Shown: positions 53,848 through 62,697 of the stretch, piece after piece
Layout: the number at the start of each line of letters is the position of its first letter
How positions within the stretch are numbered: the stretch's first letter is position 1
NCBI RefSeq assembly: GCF_001611675.1
Contig: NZ_CP014766.1
Coordinates: 1,054,001 to 1,118,000 of the forward strand
DNA from: Pontibacter akesuensis
Lineage (GTDB): Bacteria > Bacteroidota > Bacteroidia > Cytophagales > Hymenobacteraceae
Reading direction: 5' to 3'
Length of the DNA: 64,000 nt
Made by a program: the position numbers and the translations under genes
Notes under the pieces: model-generated
Told to the model about the DNA's origin: nothing
What the model saw: the letters and a program-made list of their open reading frames with translations, nothing else
Databases searched by the model: none

Positions 53848-55260
53848 ATGAAAACCTTTAATCTCCTCCTCTTCCTCTTTTTTACACTTTTGGCAGGCAC
53901 GGCAGCGGCACAGCAGCAGTCGCGTGTAACCGGCGACTGGAGCGGCGCCCTACGTGTGATGGGCACAGAACTGCCGCTGGTGTTCCACATCAGCCCAGCG
54001 CCGGATGGCACCCTCACCGCCACCATGGATAGCCCCAAACAGGGAGCCAAAGGCATTCCGGTGCAGGAAGTAAAGCTGGCGCAGGATAGCCTGTACATCG
54101 ACATGAAAGCGATTGGCGGGGCCTACGCAGGCAAGATCACAGGGCCGGAAACCATAGACGGGCAATGGAAGCAGGGCGGACAATCATTTCCGATGCAGCT
54201 GAAAAAAGGCGCTACCGAGGAAACAAAAAAGCCACAGGAACCTACCAAGCCGTACCCTTACCAGGAAACAGAGGTAACGGTGGAGAACAAAACTGCAAGC
54301 AATACGCTGGCTGGCACCCTCACCACGCCTCAGGGCAAGGGTCCGCATCCGGCAGTTGTCCTTTTCACCGGCTCCGGCGCGCAGGACCGCGACCAAACCA
54401 TACTTGGCCATAAGCCTTTCCTGTTGCTCGCCGACTACCTTACGCGCCAAGGCTTTGCCGTGCTGCGCCTCGATGACCGTGGCGTGGGAAAGTCTGGCGG
54501 CACCTTTGCCACAGCCACCACCGAAGACTTTGCTTCCGACGCCGAGGCAGCTTTTAATTTCCTGAAGAATCACCCAAGTATAAACAAAAAGAAGATCGGC
54601 TTGCTCGGCCACAGCGAAGGCGCCTTGGTAGCCGCAAAAGTAGCGGCCAGGCATCCTGATGCTGCTTTTGTGGCGCTGCTGGCTGGCAACGCCGTGCCGG
54701 GCACAGAGCTGCTTGTGGCGCAGAACAAAGCCCTGTTGCAAAACGCTGGCGTGCCGCAGGCGCAACTGCAAAAATACCTGGCCCTCCGCGAGGCGCAGTT
54801 CAAAGTGGCTGCCACAGAGGCCGACATGACGAAAGCAGCAGAAAAAATCAGGCAACTGGAGCAGCAGGCAAAAGCAGGTATGACAGAGCAGGAGCAACAG
54901 CAGCTGGGCCTCACCGACCAGGCAGCTCAGACCCTTGTGGCGCAGCTTAGCTCCCCCTGGATGCGCTACTACCTGGCCTATGACCCCGCCCCCACCCTGC
55001 GCCAACTAAAAATGCCCGTACTGGCTCTTAACGGTAGCAAAGACCTGCAGGTACCCGCCCAGCGGAACCTGTCCGCCACCGAAAAAGCCTTGAAAGCAGC
55101 TGGAAACAGGAAGTATACCATCAAAGAACTGCCCAACCTCAACCACCTTTTCCAGACAGCTGAAACCGGCTCTCCGGCAGAGTATGGGCAACTTGAGGAA
55201 ACTGTAGCGCCCATTGCCCTGGAAACAATTGCTAACTGGATGAAGGAGGTAGTTAAATAG
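53848..55260 (+). CDS. Secreted alpha/beta hydrolase with an N-terminal beta domain
   Basis: 470 residues. Signal peptide ending AAAQQ (about 22). A beta domain at about 25-115 (GDWSGALRVMGTELPLVFHI, TLTATMDSP) is common in front of this hydrolase group. The hydrolase part (about 150-465) has FTGSGAQDRD near 174, the nucleophile Ser256 in GHSEG, catalytic Asp near GSKDLQ and His in NLNHLFQ. Likely a periplasmic esterase or peptidase; substrate unknown. Two in-gene AAGTATA copies. Confidence 0.88.
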   Translation: MKTFNLLLFLFFTLLAGTAAAQQQSRVTGDWSGALRVMGTELPLVFHISPAPDGTLTATMDSPKQGAKGIPVQEVKLAQDSLYIDMKAIGGAYAGKITGPETIDGQWKQGGQSFPMQLKKGATEETKKPQEPTKPYPYQETEVTVENKTASNTLAGTLTTPQGKGPHPAVVLFTGSGAQDRDQTILGHKPFLLLADYLTRQGFAVLRLDDRGVGKSGGTFATATTEDFASDAEAAFNFLKNHPSINKKKIGLLGHSEGALVAAKVAARHPDAAFVALLAGNAVPGTELLVAQNKALLQNAGVPQAQLQKYLALREAQFKVAATEADMTKAAEKIRQLEQQAKAGMTEQEQQQLGLTDQAAQTLVAQLSSPWMRYYLAYDPAPTLRQLKMPVLALNGSKDLQVPAQRNLSATEKALKAAGNRKYTIKELPNLNHLFQTAETGSPAEYGQLEETVAPIALETIANWMKEVVK

Positions 55261-55396
55261 CCCTTTCCCAATTTGCAAGACATTAGTGCGCAACGCGATA
55301 TATTTTACCAGATGGCGCGCAAACGGCTGCAGAAGTCTTGAAAAAGCGTAAGTTTGTCCTTATCTACCAGGGCTGCGTGCCATCCAGTTAATAGCA

Positions 55397-56596
55397 ATGA
55401 GAGTTAGTATTGAGCGCTTTGTAGCAAATAAGAGGAATCTGATTATCATCTTCGCAGTGTTTGCGGTGTTCGCGAGCTTACAGTCGTATTTCGGCAGCAA
55501 CAGGACGTATGTGGAGAAGGGCATCGAGTATGAGTACAACCGATACAATAACTACACAATTTTTGAGCGGTCGTTTTACCACCTGAAAAACAACCAGAAC
55601 CTCTACGTTACCTACCCGCAGGAGCACGGCGACCTTTACAAGTATACTCCTACCTTTTCGGTGTTCTTCGGGCTGTTCGCCATGTTTCCGGATTGGCTGG
55701 GGCTTAGCCTTTGGAACCTGCTCAATGCGCTTGTGCTGCTCTTCGGTATCTATTACCTGCCACGTTTAAGTAACCTGCAGAAGGGGCTGGTGCTGCTGAT
55801 CGTGTTGGCGGAGCTGCTCACCTCCATGCAGAACGAACAGTCGAACGCACTGATTGCGGGTTTGCTGGTGCTGGCTTATGGCCTGCTCGAAAAACGTAAA
55901 TACCTGCTGGCCACGCTGTGTATTGTATTTTCGGCTTACATCAAGCTGTTTGGGATTGTGGGTTTTGCGCTGTTCCTGCTTTACCCTAAAAAGTGGAAAA
56001 TGGCCCTCTACACCACCCTCTGGACTGCCGTGCTTTTCCTGGTGCCGCTGCTGTTCGTGAGCTATGAGCAGTACCTGCGGCTATTTTCGCAGTACGGCGA
56101 GATGCTGGCCAACGACCACTCCGCTTCCTACGGTTTTTCGGTGATGGGCTGGCTGAACACCTGGTTTAACCTGGAGTTCAACAAGAACGTTGTGGTGCTT
56201 CTGGGCGCATTAGTGTTTATGATTCCTTTTGTCAGGCTGAAGGAGTACGGCGTTGATACGTTTCGGTACCTTGCCCTAACATCTATCCTGATCTGGGTAG
56301 TTATTTTTAATCACAAGGCAGAATCGCCAACCTTTATCATTGCCATGACTGGTGTAGCGCTGTGGTACATGAGGAGTGAGCGCACTATACTTAACGTGGC
56401 GCTCTTTGTCGCAGCCTTTGTGTTCACGGGCCTGGCTGCAACAGACGTCTTTCCTAAGTTTATACGCGATGGATTCTTTGAGCCTTATGTCATTAAAGCT
56501 GTTCCGTGTATCCTGATCTGGGCTAAAGTAATATATGAGATGATGGTACTGAAGTATAACCGAGCTGCGAAACACGTGGTAGAGCACGCGGTATAG
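55397..56596 (+). CDS. GT87-like integral membrane glycosyltransferase (DUF2029)
   Basis: 399 residues, about ten membrane helices. The first extracytoplasmic loop has YNRYNNYTIFERSFYHLKNNQNLYVTYPQEHGDLYKYTPTFSV (part: DLYKYTPTFSV), where polar and acidic residues close to helix 1 match polyprenol-dependent mannosyltransferases of the GT87 family. It would transfer sugar from a lipid-linked donor on the periplasmic side. Specificity unknown. Two AAGTATA copies lie in it. Confidence 0.85.
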   Translation: MRVSIERFVANKRNLIIIFAVFAVFASLQSYFGSNRTYVEKGIEYEYNRYNNYTIFERSFYHLKNNQNLYVTYPQEHGDLYKYTPTFSVFFGLFAMFPDWLGLSLWNLLNALVLLFGIYYLPRLSNLQKGLVLLIVLAELLTSMQNEQSNALIAGLLVLAYGLLEKRKYLLATLCIVFSAYIKLFGIVGFALFLLYPKKWKMALYTTLWTAVLFLVPLLFVSYEQYLRLFSQYGEMLANDHSASYGFSVMGWLNTWFNLEFNKNVVVLLGALVFMIPFVRLKEYGVDTFRYLALTSILIWVVIFNHKAESPTFIIAMTGVALWYMRSERTILNVALFVAAFVFTGLAATDVFPKFIRDGFFEPYVIKAVPCILIWAKVIYEMMVLKYNRAAKHVVEHAV

Positions 56597-56613
56597 CACG
56601 TATAATCTTCATA

Positions 56614-56653
56614 AAAAGGCAAGGGCGGGTCCGTAAACCTGTCCTTGCCTTTT
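56614..56653. terminator. Terminator between GT87 and the ABC ATPase gene
   Basis: Stem AAAAGGCAAGG / CCTTGCCTTTT with an 18-base loop; works for both convergent genes. Confidence 0.8.
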
Positions 56654-56726
56654 CGCGGCACCGGCAAAAAGGTGTCGCCCGTACTATTTAGTATAAATCA
56701 ACCAAAGGCGTAAACTCTCTGCCAAA

Positions 56727-57422
56727 CTAAACTGTAAAGTATGTTTCGAGTTCGCGAAGTGTGTTTTCGTTTGTCTGCATGTCCTGCACCAGTTGGCCTT
56801 TGTCCAGGATCACGATGCGCTCGCATACTTCGATCACGTGGCTCAGGTCGTGGCTGGAGATAAACATGGTGATGCGCTTCTGCTCGCGCATGTTGCGCAG
56901 CAGGTTCTTCAAACGGATCTGGGAACTGGGGTCGAGGTTGGCAAAGGGCTCGTCGAGGATAAGCAGCTCGGGGTTAGAGAGTGCAGCGGCGGCCACCCCG
57001 ATCTTCTTCTGGTTTCCCTTCGAGAAATCGCGGATGTACTTGCGCTGGTTCAGTATCTCGTCGTTAAAGAAATCCATGAACGGCAGCAGGCGCTCTGTAA
57101 TATCACCCTCCGTCAGGCCGTGCAAATCGCCTATAAACTTGAAGAACTCCTCGGCTGTCAGGTAATCGATCAGGAAGCCATCATCCAGGTGCGAGCCTGT
57201 GTAGGATTTCCATACTTCCGACTGCGCCACGTTCACGTCTTTCAGGAATACTTCGCCTTTGCTCGGCCTGATCAGGTCCAGCACCATCCGGAAAAGCGTG
57301 GTTTTGCCTGCGCCGTTGTTGCCAACCAGCCCTACAGCCTCACCAGCATTTACAGTTAGCGCCGGTATGTTCACCACAACCTTGCCGTTGTAGCTTTTCT
57401 CAATGTTTCGTACTTCTATCAT
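56727..57422 (-). CDS. ABC transporter ATP-binding protein
   Basis: 231 residues. Walker A GNNGAGKTT at 34-42, signature FSKGNQKK near 135, Walker B LLILDEPFANLDP and switch His in SSHDLSH. Smaller than NatA, without the extra C-terminal domain. It lies 137 bases downstream of the DUF5687 permease on the same strand and most likely forms an exporter with it. Confidence 0.94.
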   Translation of the reverse strand: MIEVRNIEKSYNGKVVVNIPALTVNAGEAVGLVGNNGAGKTTLFRMVLDLIRPSKGEVFLKDVNVAQSEVWKSYTGSHLDDGFLIDYLTAEEFFKFIGDLHGLTEGDITERLLPFMDFFNDEILNQRKYIRDFSKGNQKKIGVAAAALSNPELLILDEPFANLDPSSQIRLKNLLRNMREQKRITMFISSHDLSHVIEVCERIVILDKGQLVQDMQTNENTLRELETYFTV

Positions 57423-57559
57423 TGCCTTGGGGGATTTTATAATATGTACACTTTTGATTTATCATTTACTTTCAGCCGTTTACTCGCCCGCTTTTCCCGG
57501 TAATTCGGGTAAGCCGGGACCTCGAGAAAATGCTTTCATTCTTGTAAACCTCCAGCCTT

Positions 57560-59035
57560 CTAAGCTTGCCGGAAGCCTGTTGCCAGTTTATACTTATGCG
57601 CCACAAACCGATTTGCCGACCACTGCAGCAGCTGCTTCTGAAACACAAACCCGATCAGGCCCAGCAACCCAATGGCCGCAATACCCATGTAGGGCACGCC
57701 CATAAATCCGAAGGGAGCAAAGATCAGCAAAGGCAACAGCAGCATGGGCAGCATCATCAGGAACTTAGAGGCGCCTACCCCCTGCCAGTTAAAAGCAGAG
57801 CTCTTGCTAAGGTCTAGCCGGCTGGTGTTGTACACCGAGAAGAAGAACACCACAAACACGTTCACCCCGATGGTAAAGAGGAAGGCGGCTGTGTTGATCA
57901 GGAATATTTTGTAATCGATTAAGCCGTAAGGCAGCGTCAGCACATAACCCAAGGTTGTGATCGGCACGAAGATCCAGAATTTGGCGGCGTAAAACTGGTA
58001 AGGCGAAATGCGCCGGGTAAGCAGGGCATCGAAGTGGCCGCTTTGCCAGCTTGGTATAAACTGCCCGTAGTTAAACATGGGCATGCCCGTCATCGCGATG
58101 CCCACAAAGATGAGCATGGCAAAGCCGCTCAGAAACTTCTCGTCGTGGTAGAAAATGAAACCGTAAAACAGGAAAAGCACCGATATGGTGAGCACGGATT
58201 TAGAACGCTTGTGTCGCCAGATCAGCTTCAGTTCGAGCTCAATCAGCTTGCCTATCTCGCCGAAGCGGTTCAGGAAGGCAATATCCTTGCCCTCCACCCG
58301 TTTTGTCTCGCGCACCGCCAGCTCCTCAGGGTAGGTATGGGCTTTCAGGAACTGGTAGTTCAGCCAATAGGCGCCAACCAGCAGCAGCACTGGCGCCACC
58401 AACAGCCACGGCTGCGCCAGCACCGCCCCAAAAACGGCCACAGAGACTGCCCGCAGCGAGAACACATCAAAATAATCGATTATAAACAACCCAATCACCA
58501 CCAGCCCGAACAGCAACGTGAGCTTGGAGTTGCTGCTGAGTTGCCGCTTGAAGTAAATCAGCAGGAAGTTGTTGAAAAACGTAAGGGCGATGAGGGCAAA
58601 AAGCCAGGCGAGCGCCGCTCCAATACCATAGGCCGGTATAACGGCGGAGATCATAAACGGCACGAACACCAGCAGCATGATGAGGTTAAACATGCTTGGC
58701 AGCGACTTAACCAGCACAAAATGCACCAGCTTGCTCTTTTTAATGGGCAGGTGCAGGTAAGGCTGCACTGCGAGTACCGGCAGTTCCTGTAGCAGAAAAC
58801 GGAAAAACAGGTCGAGGAGGAAGTAAAACAGTAGCGCTCCGTTAAACAGCACCACCGGCGACTGCCCCGGAAACAACTCTGCCAGAATCTTGTGCAGCGT
58901 AAAGCCGAGCAGCAGGAATATTCCGCCGAAATACAAGATCAGCAGGACCATGATGATGTTAAGGACCAGGCTTTTCTGAAATACAGAAGAACGTCGGCTG
59001 GCCTTCGCCTGGTGAGACAGTAAAGTGAGAAACAT
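57560..59035 (-). CDS. DUF5687-family ABC exporter permease
   Basis: 491 residues, about twelve membrane helices. The N-terminus MFLTLLSHQAKASRRSSVFQ, the LHLPIKKSKLVHFVLVKSLPSMFN segment and PMFNYGQFIPSWQSGHFDALLTRR are typical of the Bacteroidota DUF5687 family, which is found next to ABC ATPases. Substrate unknown. It is the upstream gene of a two-gene exporter unit with the ATPase. Confidence 0.87.
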   Translation of the reverse strand: MFLTLLSHQAKASRRSSVFQKSLVLNIIMVLLILYFGGIFLLLGFTLHKILAELFPGQSPVVLFNGALLFYFLLDLFFRFLLQELPVLAVQPYLHLPIKKSKLVHFVLVKSLPSMFNLIMLLVFVPFMISAVIPAYGIGAALAWLFALIALTFFNNFLLIYFKRQLSSNSKLTLLFGLVVIGLFIIDYFDVFSLRAVSVAVFGAVLAQPWLLVAPVLLLVGAYWLNYQFLKAHTYPEELAVRETKRVEGKDIAFLNRFGEIGKLIELELKLIWRHKRSKSVLTISVLFLFYGFIFYHDEKFLSGFAMLIFVGIAMTGMPMFNYGQFIPSWQSGHFDALLTRRISPYQFYAAKFWIFVPITTLGYVLTLPYGLIDYKIFLINTAAFLFTIGVNVFVVFFFSVYNTSRLDLSKSSAFNWQGVGASKFLMMLPMLLLPLLIFAPFGFMGVPYMGIAAIGLLGLIGFVFQKQLLQWSANRFVAHKYKLATGFRQA

Positions 59036-59231
59036 AGCGGCTGTGTAAGAAAGTATATGACTTTCTAAATATGCTTAGAATATGCTGCAATTTCAAACTA
59101 CACGCGGTTCATTTTAGACAAACCAAAGAAAAGTTTATACTTACAGTACCGCTTCCACTACTAACAAGAGCCTTGAGCTGGAAACAGGGCATAGTGCCTG
59201 CCGCGGGTGATTATGTGAGGAGAGAGGCCGC

Positions 59232-59507
59232 CTAAGCTACCACAACTGAGGAGAATTCAACTACATGGTCTTCCTCCAGGCCAGCCGCTAAGGTAGCGGA
59301 GAGTTGCTTGTAGGCTAATTTTACGTCGGTGGGCTCGTTGTACACAAACAGGTGAAAATATTGGTCCTTTTTGTCTTTTATGTAGACGTACAGGCTGTAA
59401 ATCTTCCGGTCGAAAAAGCATAGCTGCTTCGTTTCCAGATATAAAATATCTTTGAGCAAAATCTGTGTACTGGAAGAGCCATCTGGCCCTTTAATATGGC
59501 TGGTCAT
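59232..59507 (-). CDS. Small hypothetical protein
   Basis: 91 residues from the ATG at 59507 (MTSHIKGPDG); a TTG eight codons upstream is possible. No signal or membrane helix. Beta-rich: TQILLKDILYLETKQLCFFDRK, IYSLYVYIKDKKDQYFHLFVY, then a short helix. I recognise no family. It could be a LytTR-like or PAS-like fragment but this is a guess. Confidence 0.5.
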   Translation of the reverse strand: MTSHIKGPDGSSSTQILLKDILYLETKQLCFFDRKIYSLYVYIKDKKDQYFHLFVYNEPTDVKLAYKQLSATLAAGLEEDHVVEFSSVVVA

Positions 59508-59682
59508 GTTGCCTACATTTTTGTAAAACAAAATACAGGCGGCTGTAATTGGAGCTGTATAAACGCAGTTTACGAAAAATATACAGAAAGCATCACCCCA
59601 TTCTTCCTTTTATTTCCAGGAGCTGCACCAAATCAAGGCTAGTTCATCTTAAACGCACTATATAGCAAAGAATATTTTTCGC

Positions 59683-59904
59683 TTACTTGACAGGGTCGTA
59701 TCCGCCGCCGCCCCAGGGGTGGCAACGGCCAATGCGCTTCAGCGCCATCCAGCCTCCTTTGAAAGGGCCATACTTGTTCAGGGCATCCACGGCGTACTGC
59801 GAGCAGGTGGGGGTATAACGGCAGGCAGCCGGGGTGATGGGCGAGATCATGTTCCGGTACATCCACACCAGTGCCAGCAGTATTTTCTTCAGAATCCAGG
59901 TCAT
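59683..59904 (-). CDS. yidD: Membrane protein insertion factor YidD
   Basis: 73 residues. One amphipathic N-terminal helix, then SPITPAACRYTPTCSQYAV and RCHPWGGGGYDPV: the three conserved cysteines (Cys28, Cys34 and Cys60) and the CRxxPTCS and CxPWxxGGxDP motifs define YidD. It assists YidC insertion of inner membrane proteins. Gene is alone here, not beside yidC or rnpA. A 16-base palindrome lies 28 bases before its ATG. Confidence 0.95.
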   Translation of the reverse strand: MTWILKKILLALVWMYRNMISPITPAACRYTPTCSQYAVDALNKYGPFKGGWMALKRIGRCHPWGGGGYDPVK

Positions 59905-59932
59905 GGTTTGGTTTTTGCGACAGCGAAAGTAC

Positions 59933-59948
59933 CCTAACAGCTGTTAGG
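59933..59948. promoter_or_regulatory. 16-base perfect palindrome between yidD and the S46 peptidase
   Basis: CCTAACAGCTGTTAGG is its own reverse complement. It lies upstream of yidD and 17 bases before the TAAATTTG box of the peptidase, a good place for an operator, but no regulator is known. Confidence 0.5.
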
Positions 59949-59964
59949 TGCCGTAATAATTTAT

Positions 59965-59972
59965 TAAATTTG
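59965..59972 (+). promoter_or_regulatory. -7 promoter box for the S46 peptidase
   Basis: TAAATTTG, leaving a long leader of about 190 bases before the ATG at 60167, unlike the 22-26 base spacing of other genes. Confidence 0.45.
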
Positions 59973-60166
59973 CACTAGAGTACGTTTAAAGTTGATCCTT
60001 TGCGCCGCAATTTGCTCATTAAGGAACCTGACTTTACAGTTTTACCGCCCCATAGCGCTGCTATGCGGCTCAAAAGCTGTTTCGCCAGAACCCTTTCTGA
60101 TCAAGTTTCGCTAACAAAAACGAAATTTAAACATACTCTTAGTTTAATTCACCTAAACAAATCTAC

Positions 60167-62488
60167 ATGTTAAAAAGAATCCTTTCCCTCTTACTTTTAG
60201 TCTCGCTGGTAGCGCCGTTCTCGGCCAAGGCAGACGAAGGTATGTGGCTGCCGATGCTCATCAAGCGTCTGAACCATACAGACATGCAGAAGCAGGGCCT
60301 GCAGCTGACTGCCGAAGAAATTTACTCTGTTAACAACTCCAGCCTGAAAGACGCCATCGTGCAGTTCGGCGGTTTCTGTACCGGGGAGTTCATCTCGCCC
60401 GAGGGCCTGCTGCTCACTAACCACCACTGCGGTTACGGCCAGATTCAGTCGCACTCCACGCCACAGAACGATTATTTGACGGATGGTTTCTGGGCAACCT
60501 CTAAGGAGCAGGAGTTACCGAACGAAGGCCTTTTTGTGGACATCCTGCACCACATGGACGATGTGACCGGCAAAGTGCTGGAGGGCATTGACAGCAACAC
60601 ACCGGAAGAGCAGCGTGCCCAGCTGATTGCACAGCGCACGCAGGCGCTTGCTAAAGAAGCCTCTGAAAACGGCAAGTACGTAACGTATGTGCGCGATTTC
60701 TTTAACGGCAACGAATTTTACCTGTTCGCCTACAACCGCTACAACGATGTGCGCCTGGTGGGAGCACCGCCTTCATCTATCGGCAAGTTCGGTGGCGACA
60801 CTGACAACTGGATGTGGCCACGCCACACCGGCGACTTCTCCATGTTCCGCGTGTACATGGCGCCCGACGGCTCGCCGGCTGCTTACAGCAAGAACAACGT
60901 TCCGTTCAAGCCAAAGCACCACCTGCCCATCAACATTGGCGACAAAGACCCGGGCGACTTCACCATGGTATTCGGTTTCCCTGGCCGCACCAAGCGTTTT
61001 ATGACCTCGCACGGTCTGAAACTGGAGGTTAACCAGCTGAACAAATCCCGCATAAAACTGCGCGAGGACAAGCTGAACCTGTGGAAAGAGGAAATGGACA
61101 AGAGCGCCGATACCCGCATCAAGTATGCGTCTAAGTACGCCTCCACCTCTAACTACTACAAGTACTCCATCGGCCAGAACGAAGGCATCAAACGCATGCG
61201 CACCATCGAGGGCAAGATCGTGGACGAAGACAAGTTCCAGAACTGGGCAAACGATCCATCGCGCAAAGCTACTTACGGTAACGTGCTAAGCGACATTAAC
61301 GAGGCCTACAAGAATATTGAGAAGTATAACCTGGGCACTGTTTACCTGAACGAGGCAGTACTGGGCACAGAATCGTTGTTGATGGCGTACCGCATGGCCC
61401 CGCTTTACAACGCCCTGAAAGCAGGCAACAAGGAGGCCGCACAGGCAGCCGCAAAGGACCTGCAGTCGCGTGCTGATGGCTTCTTCAAGGACTACTACAA
61501 GCCCGCCGACAAGAAAGTGTTTACGGCTATGATGAAGTACTACTACGAGGACATCGCCAAAGACCAGCAGCCAGAGGCGTTCAAGAGCATGGTGAAGAAG
61601 TATAACGGCAACTTTGAGAAGCTGGCCGACCATGTGTACAACAACTCCGTGGTGGTGGATCAGCAGAAGCTGAACAACTTCCTGAAGAACCCAACGCAGA
61701 AGACGCTGGAGAACGACCCGGCTTTCCAGATTGTGAACTCCATCATCGAGAACTACAGAAACAACATTGCGCCTAAACTGGCAGAGAGCAATGCGAAGCT
61801 GGACAAGGCAAACCGCCTGTACGTGGCTGGCCTGCGCCTGATGAACCCGGACAAAACGTATTACCCGGATGCTAACTCTACCATTCGCCTAAGCTACGGA
61901 ACGGTGCAGGATTACAGCCCACAGGATGGCGTGTTGTACAACTACTATACGACGCTGGATGGTGTGATGGCCAAAGAAGATCCGAACAACGAAGAGTTTG
62001 TGGTGCCGGCTAAACTGAAGCAGTTGTACGAGGCCAAAGACTACGGCCGTTACGCTAACTCTAAAGGCGAGCTGGTAACCGACTTCATCACCAACAACGA
62101 CATCACGGGCGGTAACTCCGGTTCTCCGGTGATCAACGGCAAAGGAGAATTGATCGGCCTGGCCTTTGACGGTAACTGGGAAGCCATGACGGGTGACCTG
62201 GTTTACGATCCGGATTACAAGCGTTGCATCAACATGGACTCGCGCTACCTGCTGTTCCTCATCGACAAGTATGCAGGTGCGCAGAACCTGATCAACGAGA
62301 TGACGATTGTGGACGGCAACAGCCCGGGAGCCGGTGACGCAGCCAAGGCTGAAGCCAAAACAACGCAGGCCGAACTGCTGAACGCGGTAGTTACCGAGGC
62401 AGAGCAAAACCTGCAGAACGGCAAAAAAGAGTTTAAAGTAGAGAAGAAGAAAGGCGATGTGAAGGTAAAACTTCAGATTAAAGACTAA
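60167..62488 (+). CDS. S46 family dipeptidyl peptidase (DPP7-like)
   Basis: 773 residues, normal for S46. Signal peptide to about 22. Catalytic His in LTNHHCGYG near 86 and Ser in TGGNSGSP near 650. In Porphyromonas the residue 18 after the catalytic Ser decides specificity (Gly in DPP7, Arg in DPP11); here it is Gly (LAFDGNWE), so preference for hydrophobic P1 residues is predicted. It removes dipeptides from peptides in the periplasm, feeding amino-acid uptake. Two heptamer copies in K-Y codons (61322, 61598). Confidence 0.95.
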   Translation: MLKRILSLLLLVSLVAPFSAKADEGMWLPMLIKRLNHTDMQKQGLQLTAEEIYSVNNSSLKDAIVQFGGFCTGEFISPEGLLLTNHHCGYGQIQSHSTPQNDYLTDGFWATSKEQELPNEGLFVDILHHMDDVTGKVLEGIDSNTPEEQRAQLIAQRTQALAKEASENGKYVTYVRDFFNGNEFYLFAYNRYNDVRLVGAPPSSIGKFGGDTDNWMWPRHTGDFSMFRVYMAPDGSPAAYSKNNVPFKPKHHLPINIGDKDPGDFTMVFGFPGRTKRFMTSHGLKLEVNQLNKSRIKLREDKLNLWKEEMDKSADTRIKYASKYASTSNYYKYSIGQNEGIKRMRTIEGKIVDEDKFQNWANDPSRKATYGNVLSDINEAYKNIEKYNLGTVYLNEAVLGTESLLMAYRMAPLYNALKAGNKEAAQAAAKDLQSRADGFFKDYYKPADKKVFTAMMKYYYEDIAKDQQPEAFKSMVKKYNGNFEKLADHVYNNSVVVDQQKLNNFLKNPTQKTLENDPAFQIVNSIIENYRNNIAPKLAESNAKLDKANRLYVAGLRLMNPDKTYYPDANSTIRLSYGTVQDYSPQDGVLYNYYTTLDGVMAKEDPNNEEFVVPAKLKQLYEAKDYGRYANSKGELVTDFITNNDITGGNSGSPVINGKGELIGLAFDGNWEAMTGDLVYDPDYKRCINMDSRYLLFLIDKYAGAQNLINEMTIVDGNSPGAGDAAKAEAKTTQAELLNAVVTEAEQNLQNGKKEFKVEKKKGDVKVKLQIKD

Positions 62489-62511
62489 GCAACCGCTTTT
62501 CTAAAGTATAG

Positions 62512-62548
62512 AAACAGGCGCTGGGGATATCTCCAGCGCCTGTTTTGC
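62512..62548 (+). terminator. Terminator after the S46 peptidase
   Basis: Stem AAACAGGCGCTGG / CCAGCGCCTGTTT with a short loop, followed by TTGCTTTT. Confidence 0.9.
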
Positions 62549-62697
62549 TTTTACCCAATTCATTCCCCTCCTTAGACAAGGAAGGACAGTTGGATACAAT
62601 ACCGGCGGCCAGAATAGTATGCTTTATATTTCTGCTGCAGCCGCTATTACAGTTAGGCACTCGCAGGAGCAGCGAGGTCTTTAGAAGCAAATGGAGC

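Noticed and set aside
54184..55005. A 273-codon minus-strand frame opposite the alpha/beta hydrolase
   Set aside because: Cys-, Leu- and Gln-rich antisense shadow; the plus-strand gene has a signal peptide and a full catalytic triad.
58034..58792. A 252-codon plus-strand frame opposite the DUF5687 permease
   Set aside because: His- and Gln-rich antisense sequence of a twelve-helix membrane protein gene.
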